From Pseudomonas sp. TNT3 (GTDB lineage: Bacteria > Pseudomonadota > Gammaproteobacteria > Pseudomonadales > Pseudomonadaceae), in NCBI RefSeq assembly GCF_010095445.2, contig NZ_WFGV02000048.1:1-43318 (forward strand): a stretch of 43,318 nucleotides of DNA. Direction: 5' to 3'. The notes below the pieces were generated by a model. That model made no database searches and was not told the origin of the DNA. It worked only from the letters and a program-made list of their open reading frames with translations. A program made the position numbers and the translations under genes. Below, piece by piece: positions 36,105 through 43,318 of the stretch (its first letter is position 1; every line of letters begins with the position of its first letter).

Positions 36105-37026
36105 CGGTCTTCCAGAAAGGGTAAAAGTTGAACCATTGTTGAGGGGCTTCGAGGCAATAGTGACCCAAGCGTTCGGCGTAGCGGGTCGCCCACTGATGAA
36201 TGACCTGCTCGCGCTCGCTTCGTTTCCAGACCACGGCGTCGGTGAACGGTTCGAGGGTCAGTCGATAGTCGCCTGTGGGTTTCTTGAGGCACAGCAACAG
36301 ATTGACCGGGCACTTGAGCAGTCCGGCCAGCAGCCACGGTCCTTGGGGGAATGCCGCTTGATGCCCGAGAAAGTCCACCGTGACGCTACGCCCGCCGTGC
36401 AGCGGCACGCGGTCGCCGGCAATCGCCAGCCATTCACCGCGCTCCAGGCGCTCATGCAGTTGCAGCATGATCACCGGGTTCAGCTCGCTGACCTGGATCA
36501 GGCGCAGGTTGGTCGCCCCGGCTTCGCCCAGCAAACGATTGAATTGTTCGGCGTGCTTGGTGTGCACCAGCACGTTCATGGTGACCTTTTCGCCGATCTC
36601 GGCGAGCGCGCGGCAGACTTCGAGGTTGCCCAAATGTGCGCCCACCAGCATCTGCCCGCGAGTACCGCGTAGCTGACTGCGCAGCAGCGCCGGGTCGATG
36701 ATTTCGATCTGCTCGATGCTCAGTTTGCCGTTCCACACGTCGAGCTTGTCGAGCATGGAATCGGCAAACGCCATGAACTGACCGAACACCCGCCAATGGG
36801 TCGGGCGCAGTTCGCTGCGGCCACTCCAGTCGGCGAGGCGCTGCTGGTATTGCCAGGCGCTTTTACGAGCGCTGCGGCCGAACAGGAAAAAGTACAGGAC
36901 GATGCCGTACAGCAGCGGGCTGAGCAACCGCCGGCCCAGCACTTTGGCGCAGACGGCGGTGAATTTCATCAGCCAGAAACTGCCGCGTTCCTCGCGGTCG
37001 GCCCAGTGCTCGTTGTCGACGCTCAT
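36085..37026 (-). CDS. LpxL/HtrB-like acyltransferase
   Basis: A 313-residue membrane-anchored acyltransferase of the lysophospholipid/lipid A family. It has an N-terminal hydrophobic segment (LLSPLLYGIVLYFFLFG), the HX4E-type motif GAHLGNLEVCR, and AGDRVPLHGGRSVTVDFLG, all typical of LpxL relatives. It could transfer the polyene acyl chain or a fatty acid onto the lipid carrier. The ATG at 37026 overlaps the glycosyltransferase stop (ATGA). The longer reading frame from 37416 is a shadow of that glycosyltransferase. Confidence 0.87.
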   Translation of the reverse strand: MSVDNEHWADREERGSFWLMKFTAVCAKVLGRRLLSPLLYGIVLYFFLFGRSARKSAWQYQQRLADWSGRSELRPTHWRVFGQFMAFADSMLDKLDVWNGKLSIEQIEIIDPALLRSQLRGTRGQMLVGAHLGNLEVCRALAEIGEKVTMNVLVHTKHAEQFNRLLGEAGATNLRLIQVSELNPVIMLQLHERLERGEWLAIAGDRVPLHGGRSVTVDFLGHQAAFPQGPWLLAGLLKCPVNLLLCLKKPTGDYRLTLEPFTDAVVWKRSEREQVIHQWATRYAERLGHYCLEAPQQWFNFYPFWKTDDDANA

Positions 37027-37757
37027 GCTCGCCACCGCCGCCAGAGAATCACCGGCGCCCGCAGCAACATGCCGAAGAACAGGCGTGTGTGCATGCTCGA
37101 AATCAGCACGTTGTCGTGGAACAGGCGGAAATGCGAAACGCCGTCCAGCGGGTAATGAACCTTGGTGGGCAGCCAGTGCATGGGCTGGTTGCGCCAGGCC
37201 AGTCGCACGAGGATGTCCGAGTCGAAATCCATGCGTTTGCCAATTTTTGCCGAATTGATCAGCGCCAGGGTCGGTGGCACTGGGTAGACGCGAAAGCCGC
37301 ACATGGAATCGCGTATCTGCAACGACAGCGTGTTGATCCAGACCATGACGTGAGTCAGGTAGCGGGCATACAAGCGACCTTTTGGCACGCTGTCGTCGTA
37401 CTGCGGATAACCGCAAATGACTGCTTCGGGATGCGTACGCGATTGCTCGATGAAAACACTCACGTCCAGCAGGTCGTGTTGACCATCGGCGTCCACCTGC
37501 AAGGCGTGGCTGAAACCCAGGCGGGAAGCCTCGCGCAGACCGGTCATGACCGCGCCGCCCTTGCCCTGGTTAGCGGTGAGGCGGATCAGGTAGACGTTCT
37601 CGCGCTGGGCCAGTTGGTCGAGTACTTTTGCACAGGCTGGATCGCTGGCATCGTCAACCAAAAGGCAGGGCAGGCGACTGCCGAGCACCGCATCGACCAC
37701 GGTGGTGATGGCGGTTTCGTGGTTGTAGACGGGGATGATGGCGCAGGGGTTATGCAT
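37023..37757 (-). CDS. Glycosyltransferase family 2
   Basis: A 244-residue GT-A fold transferase. The N-terminus PCAIIPVYNHETAITTVVDAVLGS and the nucleotide-sugar motif VDADGQHD (DXD-like) are clear, and GFRVYPV matches polyprenol-phosphate-mannose-synthase-like enzymes. It probably glycosylates a lipid intermediate of the aryl-polyene anchor; donor and acceptor are unknown. The start codon lies only 11 bp from a palindromic repeat (37769-37895) and no clear ribosome-binding site is visible, so its expression may be altered by that element. Confidence 0.88.
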   Translation of the reverse strand: MHNPCAIIPVYNHETAITTVVDAVLGSRLPCLLVDDASDPACAKVLDQLAQRENVYLIRLTANQGKGGAVMTGLREASRLGFSHALQVDADGQHDLLDVSVFIEQSRTHPEAVICGYPQYDDSVPKGRLYARYLTHVMVWINTLSLQIRDSMCGFRVYPVPPTLALINSAKIGKRMDFDSDILVRLAWRNQPMHWLPTKVHYPLDGVSHFRLFHDNVLISSMHTRLFFGMLLRAPVILWRRWRA

Positions 37758-37768
37758 GAAGATTCACA

Positions 37769-37895
37769 CCCCTGTAGCAGCTGGCGAAGCCTGTGTCCGG
37801 CCGCGAAGCGGTCGTTGAGGGTTTTTTGGAGTGAATGGGCAGGCCAAGGCGAGTGCTTCGCACTCGGACGCAGCCTTCGGCAGCTGCTACAGGGG
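37769..37895. repeat. Palindromic repeat between two polyene genes
   Basis: A 127-bp element with perfect 15-bp ends CCCCTGTAGCAGCTG (37769-37783) and CAGCTGCTACAGGGG (37881-37895), plus an internal AGTGCTTCGCACT hairpin. It fills the only real gap in the operon (37758-37903), between the adenylation and glycosyltransferase genes. It is the same family as the repeat inside the LolA-like gene. Confidence 0.92.
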
Positions 37896-37903
37896 ATCGT
37901 ACA

Positions 37904-39583
37904 TTACCCACCATTGGCCTCCAGCAAAATCCGCCCGCTTGAACAGGTCGCGGTCTCGTTGCGATAGGCGAAATACAACTTGCTGCGTACCGGGTCGAAG
38001 CGCAGATGCAGTTGCACTTCATCCCCAGGACGCACCAGTTGCTGAAATTTCAGGACCTCCATGCCGGCAAATTTTTCCGGCAGGTTCATCAGTTGCTGGC
38101 CAAAGCTTAACGCCCAATCCACCTGCACCACGCCCGGTAACACTGGCGTCTGCGGGAAATGACCGCTGAAAAAGGCGAGGTCCGGTGGCACCGCCAGTTG
38201 CAGGCTCCATTCACCCTCGACCTCAACCTGTTCGAGCACCTCCGGTGTTTTTGGACGCGGCGCCAACAGCAATGCTTCGACCTGGGCTTGCGGCAGTTTG
38301 CCCTGCGCGTTCAGCGGCAGTTGCCGCAAAAGACGCCAGCGTCGCGGCAGCGCCAGGGTTTCGCAGTGCTGGCTCAGGTGCTGGCGCAGTGCTTCAGTGA
38401 GTGTGCGCCGGCCTTGATTGCGCAAGGCATGCAGGCCGGACTCGCTCAGCACCAGCAGCGCGCCCAATGAGGCGCGGTTTTCCTGCACGACGCCAAGGCG
38501 CGCTTCAGCCACCCAGCCGTGGGCCATCAGGGCGTGTTCGAGCATCGGAAGCGAGATACGCTTTTCTTCCAGTTTGACGATTCGGTCCAGCCGCCCCAGC
38601 AATTCGAATCGGCCGTCGGCAGCGATTCGCGCAGCATCCGCAGTGTGTTCGGTATGACCGGGTGGCAGATAAGGCGAAGCGACAAGCAGCGCGCCGTCGC
38701 TGTCCTGGCTCAGCTCGACACCGGTAAAGGGTCGCCACAGGTCATCTGCCTGACGCCAGGCAATACCCCCCGTTTCCGAGCTGCCGAGAATTTCTGTCGG
38801 CCACTGTTGCAAGCGCTGCTGCAAACGTTGCGCGGCCTCGGCCGGTAAGGCGCCGCCGGATGAGAACACCCGACGCACCGCGCTCAAGGCTGGCCAGTCG
38901 AGGTTGTCACCCATGCGCTTGAGCAGTGCCGGGCTGGCGACCCAGGCGAAGGTGTGCTGTTCGCGGCTGGCGCGCTGCAGGTCCTCCGGGAAGGCCAGTT
39001 GCGTGCGCACGAACGGACGTCCGGCGCACAGCGGCCACAGCACCCTGAACAGCAATCCATAAATATGCTGGGTGGCGACGCTGGAGATGATGCAAGCCTC
39101 GCCCAGGTCCACGCCCCAGAGCGCTTCCAGCGCTTGGACTTCAATGGCCAGTTGACGAAGGGTTTTCTCGATCCGCTTGGGTTCACCGCTGGAACCGGAG
39201 GTACACACGCTCAACCGACAAAGGTCCAGATCCAGTTCGGCGGGGGGCATTGGCGGATGTTGATAATCGGTCAGGTGCCCATCGCCTGCCAGATCGGTCA
39301 GCCACAGGTCGACGTCGCTCGACCAGCGCTGGCGCGTTTGGGGTTGCAGATCGGCAGGCAGCAGCACGCTAACACCGGCGCGCCAGGCACCGAGCAGGGC
39401 AATGGCCAGATCCGCTGCGTCTTCGAAATGCACGGCGACACGCTGCACGCCTTGCTCTTTCAGGCCGGCGGCCAGACTCAATGCCTGTTCGCACAGGTGC
39501 GCGTGATTCAGTACCGGCTCGGCCGTCACGGCGCGCTCCGGATGAGCCTTGAGCAGCAGATGCTCAAGTTTTATCCAATTCAT
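37904..39583 (-). CDS. Acyl-ACP/CoA synthetase fused to a hotdog dehydratase (ApeH-ApeI type)
   Basis: A 559-residue two-domain protein. Residues ~1-440 are an AMP-forming adenylation enzyme: TSGSSGEPKRIEK (P-loop, 128-140), SSVATQHIYGL, FSSGGALPAEAA and LGSSETGGIAWRQ. Residues ~455-559 are a hotdog domain with FFSGHFPQTPVLPGVVQVDWAL, the FabZ/FabA-like GHFP (474-477) and LPGV signature. The first domain would activate the aryl acid and load it on a carrier protein; the second would dehydrate intermediates, perhaps with the free dehydratase at 25713-26177. The ATG at 39583 overlaps the upstream stop (ATGA). Confidence 0.88.
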   Translation of the reverse strand: MNWIKLEHLLLKAHPERAVTAEPVLNHAHLCEQALSLAAGLKEQGVQRVAVHFEDAADLAIALLGAWRAGVSVLLPADLQPQTRQRWSSDVDLWLTDLAGDGHLTDYQHPPMPPAELDLDLCRLSVCTSGSSGEPKRIEKTLRQLAIEVQALEALWGVDLGEACIISSVATQHIYGLLFRVLWPLCAGRPFVRTQLAFPEDLQRASREQHTFAWVASPALLKRMGDNLDWPALSAVRRVFSSGGALPAEAAQRLQQRLQQWPTEILGSSETGGIAWRQADDLWRPFTGVELSQDSDGALLVASPYLPPGHTEHTADAARIAADGRFELLGRLDRIVKLEEKRISLPMLEHALMAHGWVAEARLGVVQENRASLGALLVLSESGLHALRNQGRRTLTEALRQHLSQHCETLALPRRWRLLRQLPLNAQGKLPQAQVEALLLAPRPKTPEVLEQVEVEGEWSLQLAVPPDLAFFSGHFPQTPVLPGVVQVDWALSFGQQLMNLPEKFAGMEVLKFQQLVRPGDEVQLHLRFDPVRSKLYFAYRNETATCSSGRILLEANGG

Positions 39584-40125
39584 GGGTGGCCTCGTACCCG
39601 TTGGCGTATCAGCCATTCAATGGCAAACAGCAGCCCCATCAACCCGTAGGAGATCAGGCCGGTGTACAACATCCACCAACTCAGCGGAGCCCAGAGGGTC
39701 AGGGCGGCGGCCAGCAAACCGTTACACAGAAAAAATACGCTCCAGGCGATGGTCACCTGGCGGGTATAAACAATGGCCTTGGCCGGCAGATGCGGCTCAC
39801 GCAGGCGAGCCAGGCGTTCGACCATCGGCGGACCGAATTTCAGGCTCAGACCAAACAGGCCGAGCATGAATGCGCTGATCAGCACCGGGTACCAACGCAG
39901 CAACAGCGGGCTGTCGAACACCGCCAGTAACAGGCAAAACGTTATCGCGGTGATCGCCATCCACACGCTGCCTGGCTTGCGTGACCCCAATAGCGCCCGC
40001 GCCAGCCACAAGCTGCCCAGCAGCAAACCAAATTGCCACGGGGCGAAATGCTCCATGCCGAAATACACCGCGAAAGGGTACAGCAGGCCCGCCAGCAGCA
40101 GGCCCAGGCCGATCAATCGGCTCAT
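39580..40125 (-). CDS. COG4648-type membrane protein
   Basis: A 181-residue protein with about five hydrophobic helices (LGLLLAGLLYPFAVYFGM; FGLLLGSLWLARALLG; ITAITFCLLLAVF; WSVFFLCNGLLAAALTLW; MLYTGLISYGLMGLLFAIEWL). It matches the small membrane proteins regularly found beside the adenylation gene in aryl-polyene clusters, where the role is not established. It overlaps the second carrier-protein gene by 4 bp and the adenylation gene by 4 bp, so it is translated as part of the same run. Confidence 0.8.
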   Translation of the reverse strand: MSRLIGLGLLLAGLLYPFAVYFGMEHFAPWQFGLLLGSLWLARALLGSRKPGSVWMAITAITFCLLLAVFDSPLLLRWYPVLISAFMLGLFGLSLKFGPPMVERLARLREPHLPAKAIVYTRQVTIAWSVFFLCNGLLAAALTLWAPLSWWMLYTGLISYGLMGLLFAIEWLIRQRVRGHP

Positions 40126-40376
40126 GCGGCGGGTTCAACCAGACGGTAAACCGCCTCTACCACGTCGCTGACGGTACGCACCGATTTGAACTCCTCGGCG
40201 GCGATTTTCTTGCCGGTTTGACGCTTGATGTGATCGATCAGGTCGACGGCATCGATACTGTCGATTTCCAGGTCCTGGTACAGATTGGATTCGAGGCTTA
40301 CGCGCTCGGGGTCCAGCTCGAAGAGTTCGACCAAGGCATCGCGCAAGGTGTTGAATATGTCGTCACGAGTTTGCAT
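40122..40376 (-). CDS. Acyl carrier protein 2
   Basis: An 84-residue acyl carrier protein. The phosphopantetheine attachment site is Ser40 in LEIDSIDAVDLIDHI, and the four-helix acidic profile is normal. It is the second of two tandem carriers, separated by 9 bp from the first. In characterised aryl-polyene systems two carriers are used, one more for the aryl starter and elongation; which does which is not visible here. Confidence 0.93.
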   Translation of the reverse strand: MQTRDDIFNTLRDALVELFELDPERVSLESNLYQDLEIDSIDAVDLIDHIKRQTGKKIAAEEFKSVRTVSDVVEAVYRLVEPAA

Positions 40377-40385
40377 GGTCCGGTC

Positions 40386-40646
40386 TCAAGCTGCCTGTTT
40401 TGCGGTGACGAACGCCGCAAGGCTCGCCACGTTACTGAAGTGATTGCGCGTGTCCTTCGCATCGGCATCGATTTTGATGCCGTACTTTTTCTGGATCGCC
40501 AGGCCGAGTTCAAGCGCATCTACCGAGTCCAGGCCCAAGCCTTCGCCGAACAGTGTCTGGTCGTCGCCGATGTCTTGTGCGCTGATGTCTTCAAGGCCCA
40601 GGGCGTCAATGATCAGTTGTTTGATTTCACGGTGTAGTTCGCTCAT
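40386..40646 (-). CDS. Acyl carrier protein 1
   Basis: An 86-residue acyl carrier protein with its attachment site at Ser41 (GLGLDSVDALELGL). The ATG at 40646 begins MSELHREIKQLIIDALGLE; the longer reading from 40721 lies inside the acyltransferase gene. It overlaps that gene by 20 bp. The two carriers differ clearly in sequence, which suggests distinct partners rather than a recent duplication. Confidence 0.93.
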   Translation of the reverse strand: MSELHREIKQLIIDALGLEDISAQDIGDDQTLFGEGLGLDSVDALELGLAIQKKYGIKIDADAKDTRNHFSNVASLAAFVTAKQAA

Positions 40647-41436
40647 CTTCGGCGAGCTCCTTAATGTAGTAAGAATGCAAAAAATCGTTGAGCTTGCGTG
40701 AGGCCTGGGGCGCCGGGCCACACGCGGCGAAGGCTTGTGGGTCTATATCGGCCCCGACGTGGAAACTGAAGTGCACGCGGCGTTTCGGAATGCGATACCA
40801 GGGCTCGGCCTTGGTGAGCGTCGTGGGGCTGACTTTAATGGTCACCGGAGTGAGGATTTCCGCACCGCGCAGCGCGATTGCCGCGGCCCCCCGATGAAAG
40901 GCCGGTGGTTTACCGGGCTGGGTGCGAGTGCCTTCGGGAAAGATGATCAGGGTCTGGCCGCTTTTCAGCGCATCGGCGGCGGCATCAAGCATGTCCATGC
41001 TGCCGTCGTTACTGATGTAGTCGGTGCTGCGCAGGGGGCCACGGGTGAAGGGATTTTCCCACAGGCTTTTTTTGACCACGCAGTTGGCGTGGGGCACAAG
41101 GCCGATCAGAAACACTACGTCGATCAGCGACGGGTGATTGGCCACGATCATCTGCCCTGGCCGGCCGAGCTTTTCGGCGCCCTGAATGTTGTAGGTCAGC
41201 ACGCCGGAGCGGGCCATGAACCGCACAAAAAACCAGAAACAGCGACTGACGGTTTTCCTTGCCCGCAGCCTGTGGGTCTGGGTATCACCAGGCAGGCAGT
41301 TCAGGATCGGGAAAACCACCAGGCGCAGGCACAGCCCGCCCAACCCGAAGAGGGTGAAGCTGGCGGCGGTTGCCAGCAGACGCCAGTAATAGGCGTCGCG
41401 GGCTTTCTCGGTTACTGGTTGCGTTGCCAGGTCCAT
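40627..41436 (-). CDS. PlsC-type 1-acylglycerol-phosphate acyltransferase
   Basis: A 269-residue membrane acyltransferase. It has an N-terminal hydrophobic region, the catalytic HX4D motif VANHPSLIDVVF, the second-block ISNDGSMDM and the FPEGTRTQPG motif III. In an aryl-polyene operon it may attach the polyene chain to a glycerol-phosphate-like or related anchor. The start at 41436 is inside the end of the chain-length-factor gene (25-bp overlap). Confidence 0.9.
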   Translation of the reverse strand: MDLATQPVTEKARDAYYWRLLATAASFTLFGLGGLCLRLVVFPILNCLPGDTQTHRLRARKTVSRCFWFFVRFMARSGVLTYNIQGAEKLGRPGQMIVANHPSLIDVVFLIGLVPHANCVVKKSLWENPFTRGPLRSTDYISNDGSMDMLDAAADALKSGQTLIIFPEGTRTQPGKPPAFHRGAAAIALRGAEILTPVTIKVSPTTLTKAEPWYRIPKRRVHFSFHVGADIDPQAFAACGPAPQASRKLNDFLHSYYIKELAEDERTTP

Positions 41437-42137
41437 ACACGATTTTTCCAGGCATGTTGGCAGGTGGTCTGCTGGCCGAGCAGGGTACGCAAGAGATTCA
41501 GTGCGTGAGGCCAGTGGGGTTTGGACAATGCTTGTGGGGTGCTGTTCAGGGACAGCTGCCAATCTTTACCGGGTGTGAGCAACAGGCCCAGCGCATACGG
41601 GAACGGCACATCGTCAATCCAGGTCGAGTAGGCTTCGGGCGGTTGCTCTTCGGTGACCACCACCAGCACCGCGGTCGCGCCTTCTTCAAGCAGCGCCGCC
41701 GCCTCTAGCATGCCGTGTTCCAGCCCGTCGCCGGCCGCCGCGAGCGCGGTCATTTCACTGGTTTCACCCCGCATGATCGACCAGAGACCGATGATCGCGT
41801 TGTGAACAGAGAGACTGAACTGGGTCGGTGAAAGAGGCTGATCAGCGGCCAGTTCACTCAAGATGTCGAAGGTGCGTGGGGTTTCGCCGTGTCGGGAAAT
41901 AAAGACCAGCGGTAAATCCTTCAGACCATCGGCCAACGGCCAGCCAACACTGAAAGCCATCCGCGCCAGACGGCTGAGTCGGCGACGCTGCATCGCGGGT
42001 AGAAAAGAGACGTCGGGGGCTGCATCGCTGCTCGGCAGCACGACCGGATCGCGGCTCCAGGCCTGCCAGTCGTCCACACTTTCGAGCCCAGGGGCCCAAG
42101 CGCGCCATTGGGCGATGTTGAAATTGATCACAGACAT
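41412..42137 (-). CDS. Ketosynthase-like chain-length factor (ApeC-like)
   Basis: A 241-residue protein like the N-terminal half of a beta-ketoacyl synthase. It has SFLPAMQRRRLSRLARMAFSVGW, FISRHGETPRTFDIL and LSPTQFSLSVHNAIIGLWSI, matching the chain-length-factor family of aryl-polyene clusters. It lacks the active-site Cys context and the GHGTAT His region, so it cannot condense alone. It would pair with one of the complete ketosynthases (26174-27370 is the likelier). It is the first gene of the operon, about 85 bp after the predicted -10 box. Confidence 0.87.
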   Translation of the reverse strand: MSVINFNIAQWRAWAPGLESVDDWQAWSRDPVVLPSSDAAPDVSFLPAMQRRRLSRLARMAFSVGWPLADGLKDLPLVFISRHGETPRTFDILSELAADQPLSPTQFSLSVHNAIIGLWSIMRGETSEMTALAAAGDGLEHGMLEAAALLEEGATAVLVVVTEEQPPEAYSTWIDDVPFPYALGLLLTPGKDWQLSLNSTPQALSKPHWPHALNLLRTLLGQQTTCQHAWKNRVWTWQRNQ

Positions 42138-42399
42138 TCATCCCGCCCCTGGGCTTTTTTGACGCAGTGAGTCACGAACCAGCGACATGCCTTGCGTGGC
42201 GCCAGGCGCCGAGTGGCGCGCATTATCCCGGTGCAGCGGGCGTGTAGCAAATGCTGGTTACATTTTGCTCAACAAAATGTACCGGTTGGTTCGGGAAAAG
42301 ATGTCGCTTGGCCAGCATTCATATTGCGACGGAGGAGGTAGCTAAGCGGCGTGGTAGACCACTACACTCGGTCATTCTTTGATACACGGAGGTTTTGAC
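42138..42399. promoter_or_regulatory. Divergent region for the polyene operon and parA-like gene
   Basis: The 262-bp gap holds a minus-strand sigma-70-like promoter for the polyene operon: TTGCTA (42250-42245), a 17-bp spacer, and GATAAT (42227-42222). A perfect 9-bp inverted repeat TACATTTTG/CAAAATGTA (42259-42281, five-base spacer) lies just upstream of that -35. GGCGCC-A-GGCGCC (42198-42210) lies in the transcribed leader. Near the parA-like gene are GTGGT-AG-ACCAC (42351-42362) and a strong ACGGAGG ribosome-binding site (42386-42392). Confidence 0.5.
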
Positions 42400-43170
42400 A
42401 TGCGTCGCGTGGTGTTTAATCAAAAAGGTGGCGTAGGCAAATCCAGCATTGCCTGCAATCTGGCAGCGGTCAGCGCCAGTGAAGGCTATCGCACCCTATT
42501 GGTGGATCTCGATGCCCAGGCAAACTCCACTCAGTACCTGACAGGTCTTACCGGTAATGACATCCCGATGGGCATTGCCGATTTCTTCAAGCAGACCCTG
42601 TCTTCCGGGCCGTTCTCGAAGAAAAACAGGGTCGACATCTACGAAACCCCTTTCGATAATCTCCATGTCATCACCGCCACTGCCGAGCTGGCCGACTTGC
42701 AGCCCAAACTTGAGGCGAAACACAAGATCAACAAGCTGCGCAAACTGCTCGACGAATTGTCCGAAGATTACGATCGGATCTATCTCGATACGCCGCCAGC
42801 GCTGAATTTCTATGCGGTTTCGGCATTGATCGCAGCCGATCGCGTGTTGATACCGTTCGATTGCGACAGTTTTTCGCGCCAGGCGCTGTATGGTTTGCTG
42901 GCTGAAATTGAAGAACTGAAGGAAGACCATAACGAAGGCCTGGAAGTAGAAGGCATCGTCGTTAACCAGTTTCAGGCCCGGGCCAGCCTGCCGCAGCAAA
43001 TCCTCGATGAGCTGATTGCGGAAGGATTGCCGGTGCTGCCTGTTTACCTGAGTACGTCGGTGCGCATGCGCGAATCCCATCAGGCCAATACGCCGCTGAT
43101 TCATCTCGATCCTCGGCACAAGCTGACCCAGCAATTTGTCGAGTTGCATAACCTTCTCGAAAACGCCTGA
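42400..43170 (+). CDS. ParA-family ATPase, orphan
   Basis: A 256-residue MinD/ParA-type ATPase. The deviant Walker A KGGVGKSS is at residues 9-16 (signature Lys9 and Lys14), Walker A' is LLVDLDAQANST, and Walker B is IYLDTPPAL. Such proteins position plasmids, chromosomes, chemoreceptors or other cargo. No parB or cargo gene is next to it in the window. The ATG at 42400 follows ACGGAGG; an upstream TTG at 42379 is unlikely. The N-terminus lacks the DNA-binding extension of type Ia ParA. Confidence 0.9.
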   Translation: MRRVVFNQKGGVGKSSIACNLAAVSASEGYRTLLVDLDAQANSTQYLTGLTGNDIPMGIADFFKQTLSSGPFSKKNRVDIYETPFDNLHVITATAELADLQPKLEAKHKINKLRKLLDELSEDYDRIYLDTPPALNFYAVSALIAADRVLIPFDCDSFSRQALYGLLAEIEELKEDHNEGLEVEGIVVNQFQARASLPQQILDELIAEGLPVLPVYLSTSVRMRESHQANTPLIHLDPRHKLTQQFVELHNLLENA

Positions 43171-43229
43171 TTTACCGAGAACACAGAACCCATGTGGGAG
43201 ATTCTATGTTGCCCAGCAACACAAAATTC

Positions 43230-43318
43230 TCAAGCCGATAGGTATTCGCTCTGATTTTTCATCAGAGCGAACGCCACCCGACAGAGCTTGCGAGCCAAGG
43301 CCACCAAAGCCTGAGTTT
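43230..43318 (-). mobile_element. 3' end of an IS110-type transposase
   Basis: Read on the minus strand, the right edge encodes TQALVALARKLCRVAFALM then KNQSEYLSA and a stop (43230-43232). This matches the C-terminal end of IS110-family transposases as found in Pseudomonas. The rest of the element lies outside the window. A small TGTTGC/GCAACA hairpin (43207-43221) sits just beyond the stop and may belong to the end of the element. Family assignment rests on a short tail. Confidence 0.65.

Noticed and set aside
37027..37416. Upstream extension of the LpxL-like acyltransferase
   Set aside because: It lies fully within the glycosyltransferase gene in another frame; the overlapping ATG at 37026 is the natural start.

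Overview
This window is chromosomal DNA of a fluorescent-group Pseudomonas. The evidence is the GC-rich codon use, Pseudomonas-type GltB, GltD and HemE proteins, a SPOR-domain gene just upstream of gltB, and several kinds of short palindromic (REP-type) repeats. No tRNA, rRNA, CRISPR array or prophage was recognised.

Layout. 2-448: 3' end of a SPOR-domain protein gene. 450-6698: the gltBD operon (glutamate synthase), with a structured leader. 6728-6813: a REP hairpin. 6945-8012: hemE, followed by a strong terminator. 8304-19785, all on +: a secreted lytic polysaccharide monooxygenase of the GbpA type, a cytochrome b561-like membrane protein, and an eleven-gene type II secretion set gspCDEFGHIJKLM with mostly overlapping or closely abutting genes. 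19778-22119: an MFS transporter divergent from a LysR regulator. 22171-22554: a solitary PemK/MazF-like protein. 22555-23280: no convincing gene, but a REP pair and a strongly folded leader in front of a small DUF6124-type gene (23281-23607). 23621-23733: a long palindromic repeat between convergent genes. 23766-42137, all on -: a twenty-gene operon of the aryl-polyene class. 42400-43170: an orphan ParA-family ATPase. 43230-43318: the 3' end of an IS110-type transposase.

How the genes work together. In the aryl-polyene operon an aromatic amino acid lyase can supply an aryl acid. The adenylation domain would load it on one of two acyl carrier proteins. Two ketosynthases, a chain-length-factor-like protein, a ketoreductase, and two hotdog dehydratases (one free, one fused to the adenylation enzyme) would build the polyene. 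A methyltransferase and a halogenase-like flavoprotein could decorate it. Two acyltransferases, a glycosyltransferase, a thioesterase, a LolA-like carrier, a DUF3261 lipoprotein, an MMPL exporter and a CPA2-like membrane protein could attach and move the product to the outer membrane. In the secretion block, the folded copper enzyme GbpA is a natural type II substrate, and the b561-like protein lies between it and gspC.

Most notable observations: a 138-bp palindromic element sits exactly in frame inside the signal-peptide region of the LolA-like gene, and an analogous REP pair extends the N-terminus of the DUF3261 lipoprotein in the same operon; LPMO, b561 and T2SS are linked; a folded RNA-like leader precedes the DUF6124 gene; and a perfect palindrome sits just upstream of a plausible promoter for the polyene operon.
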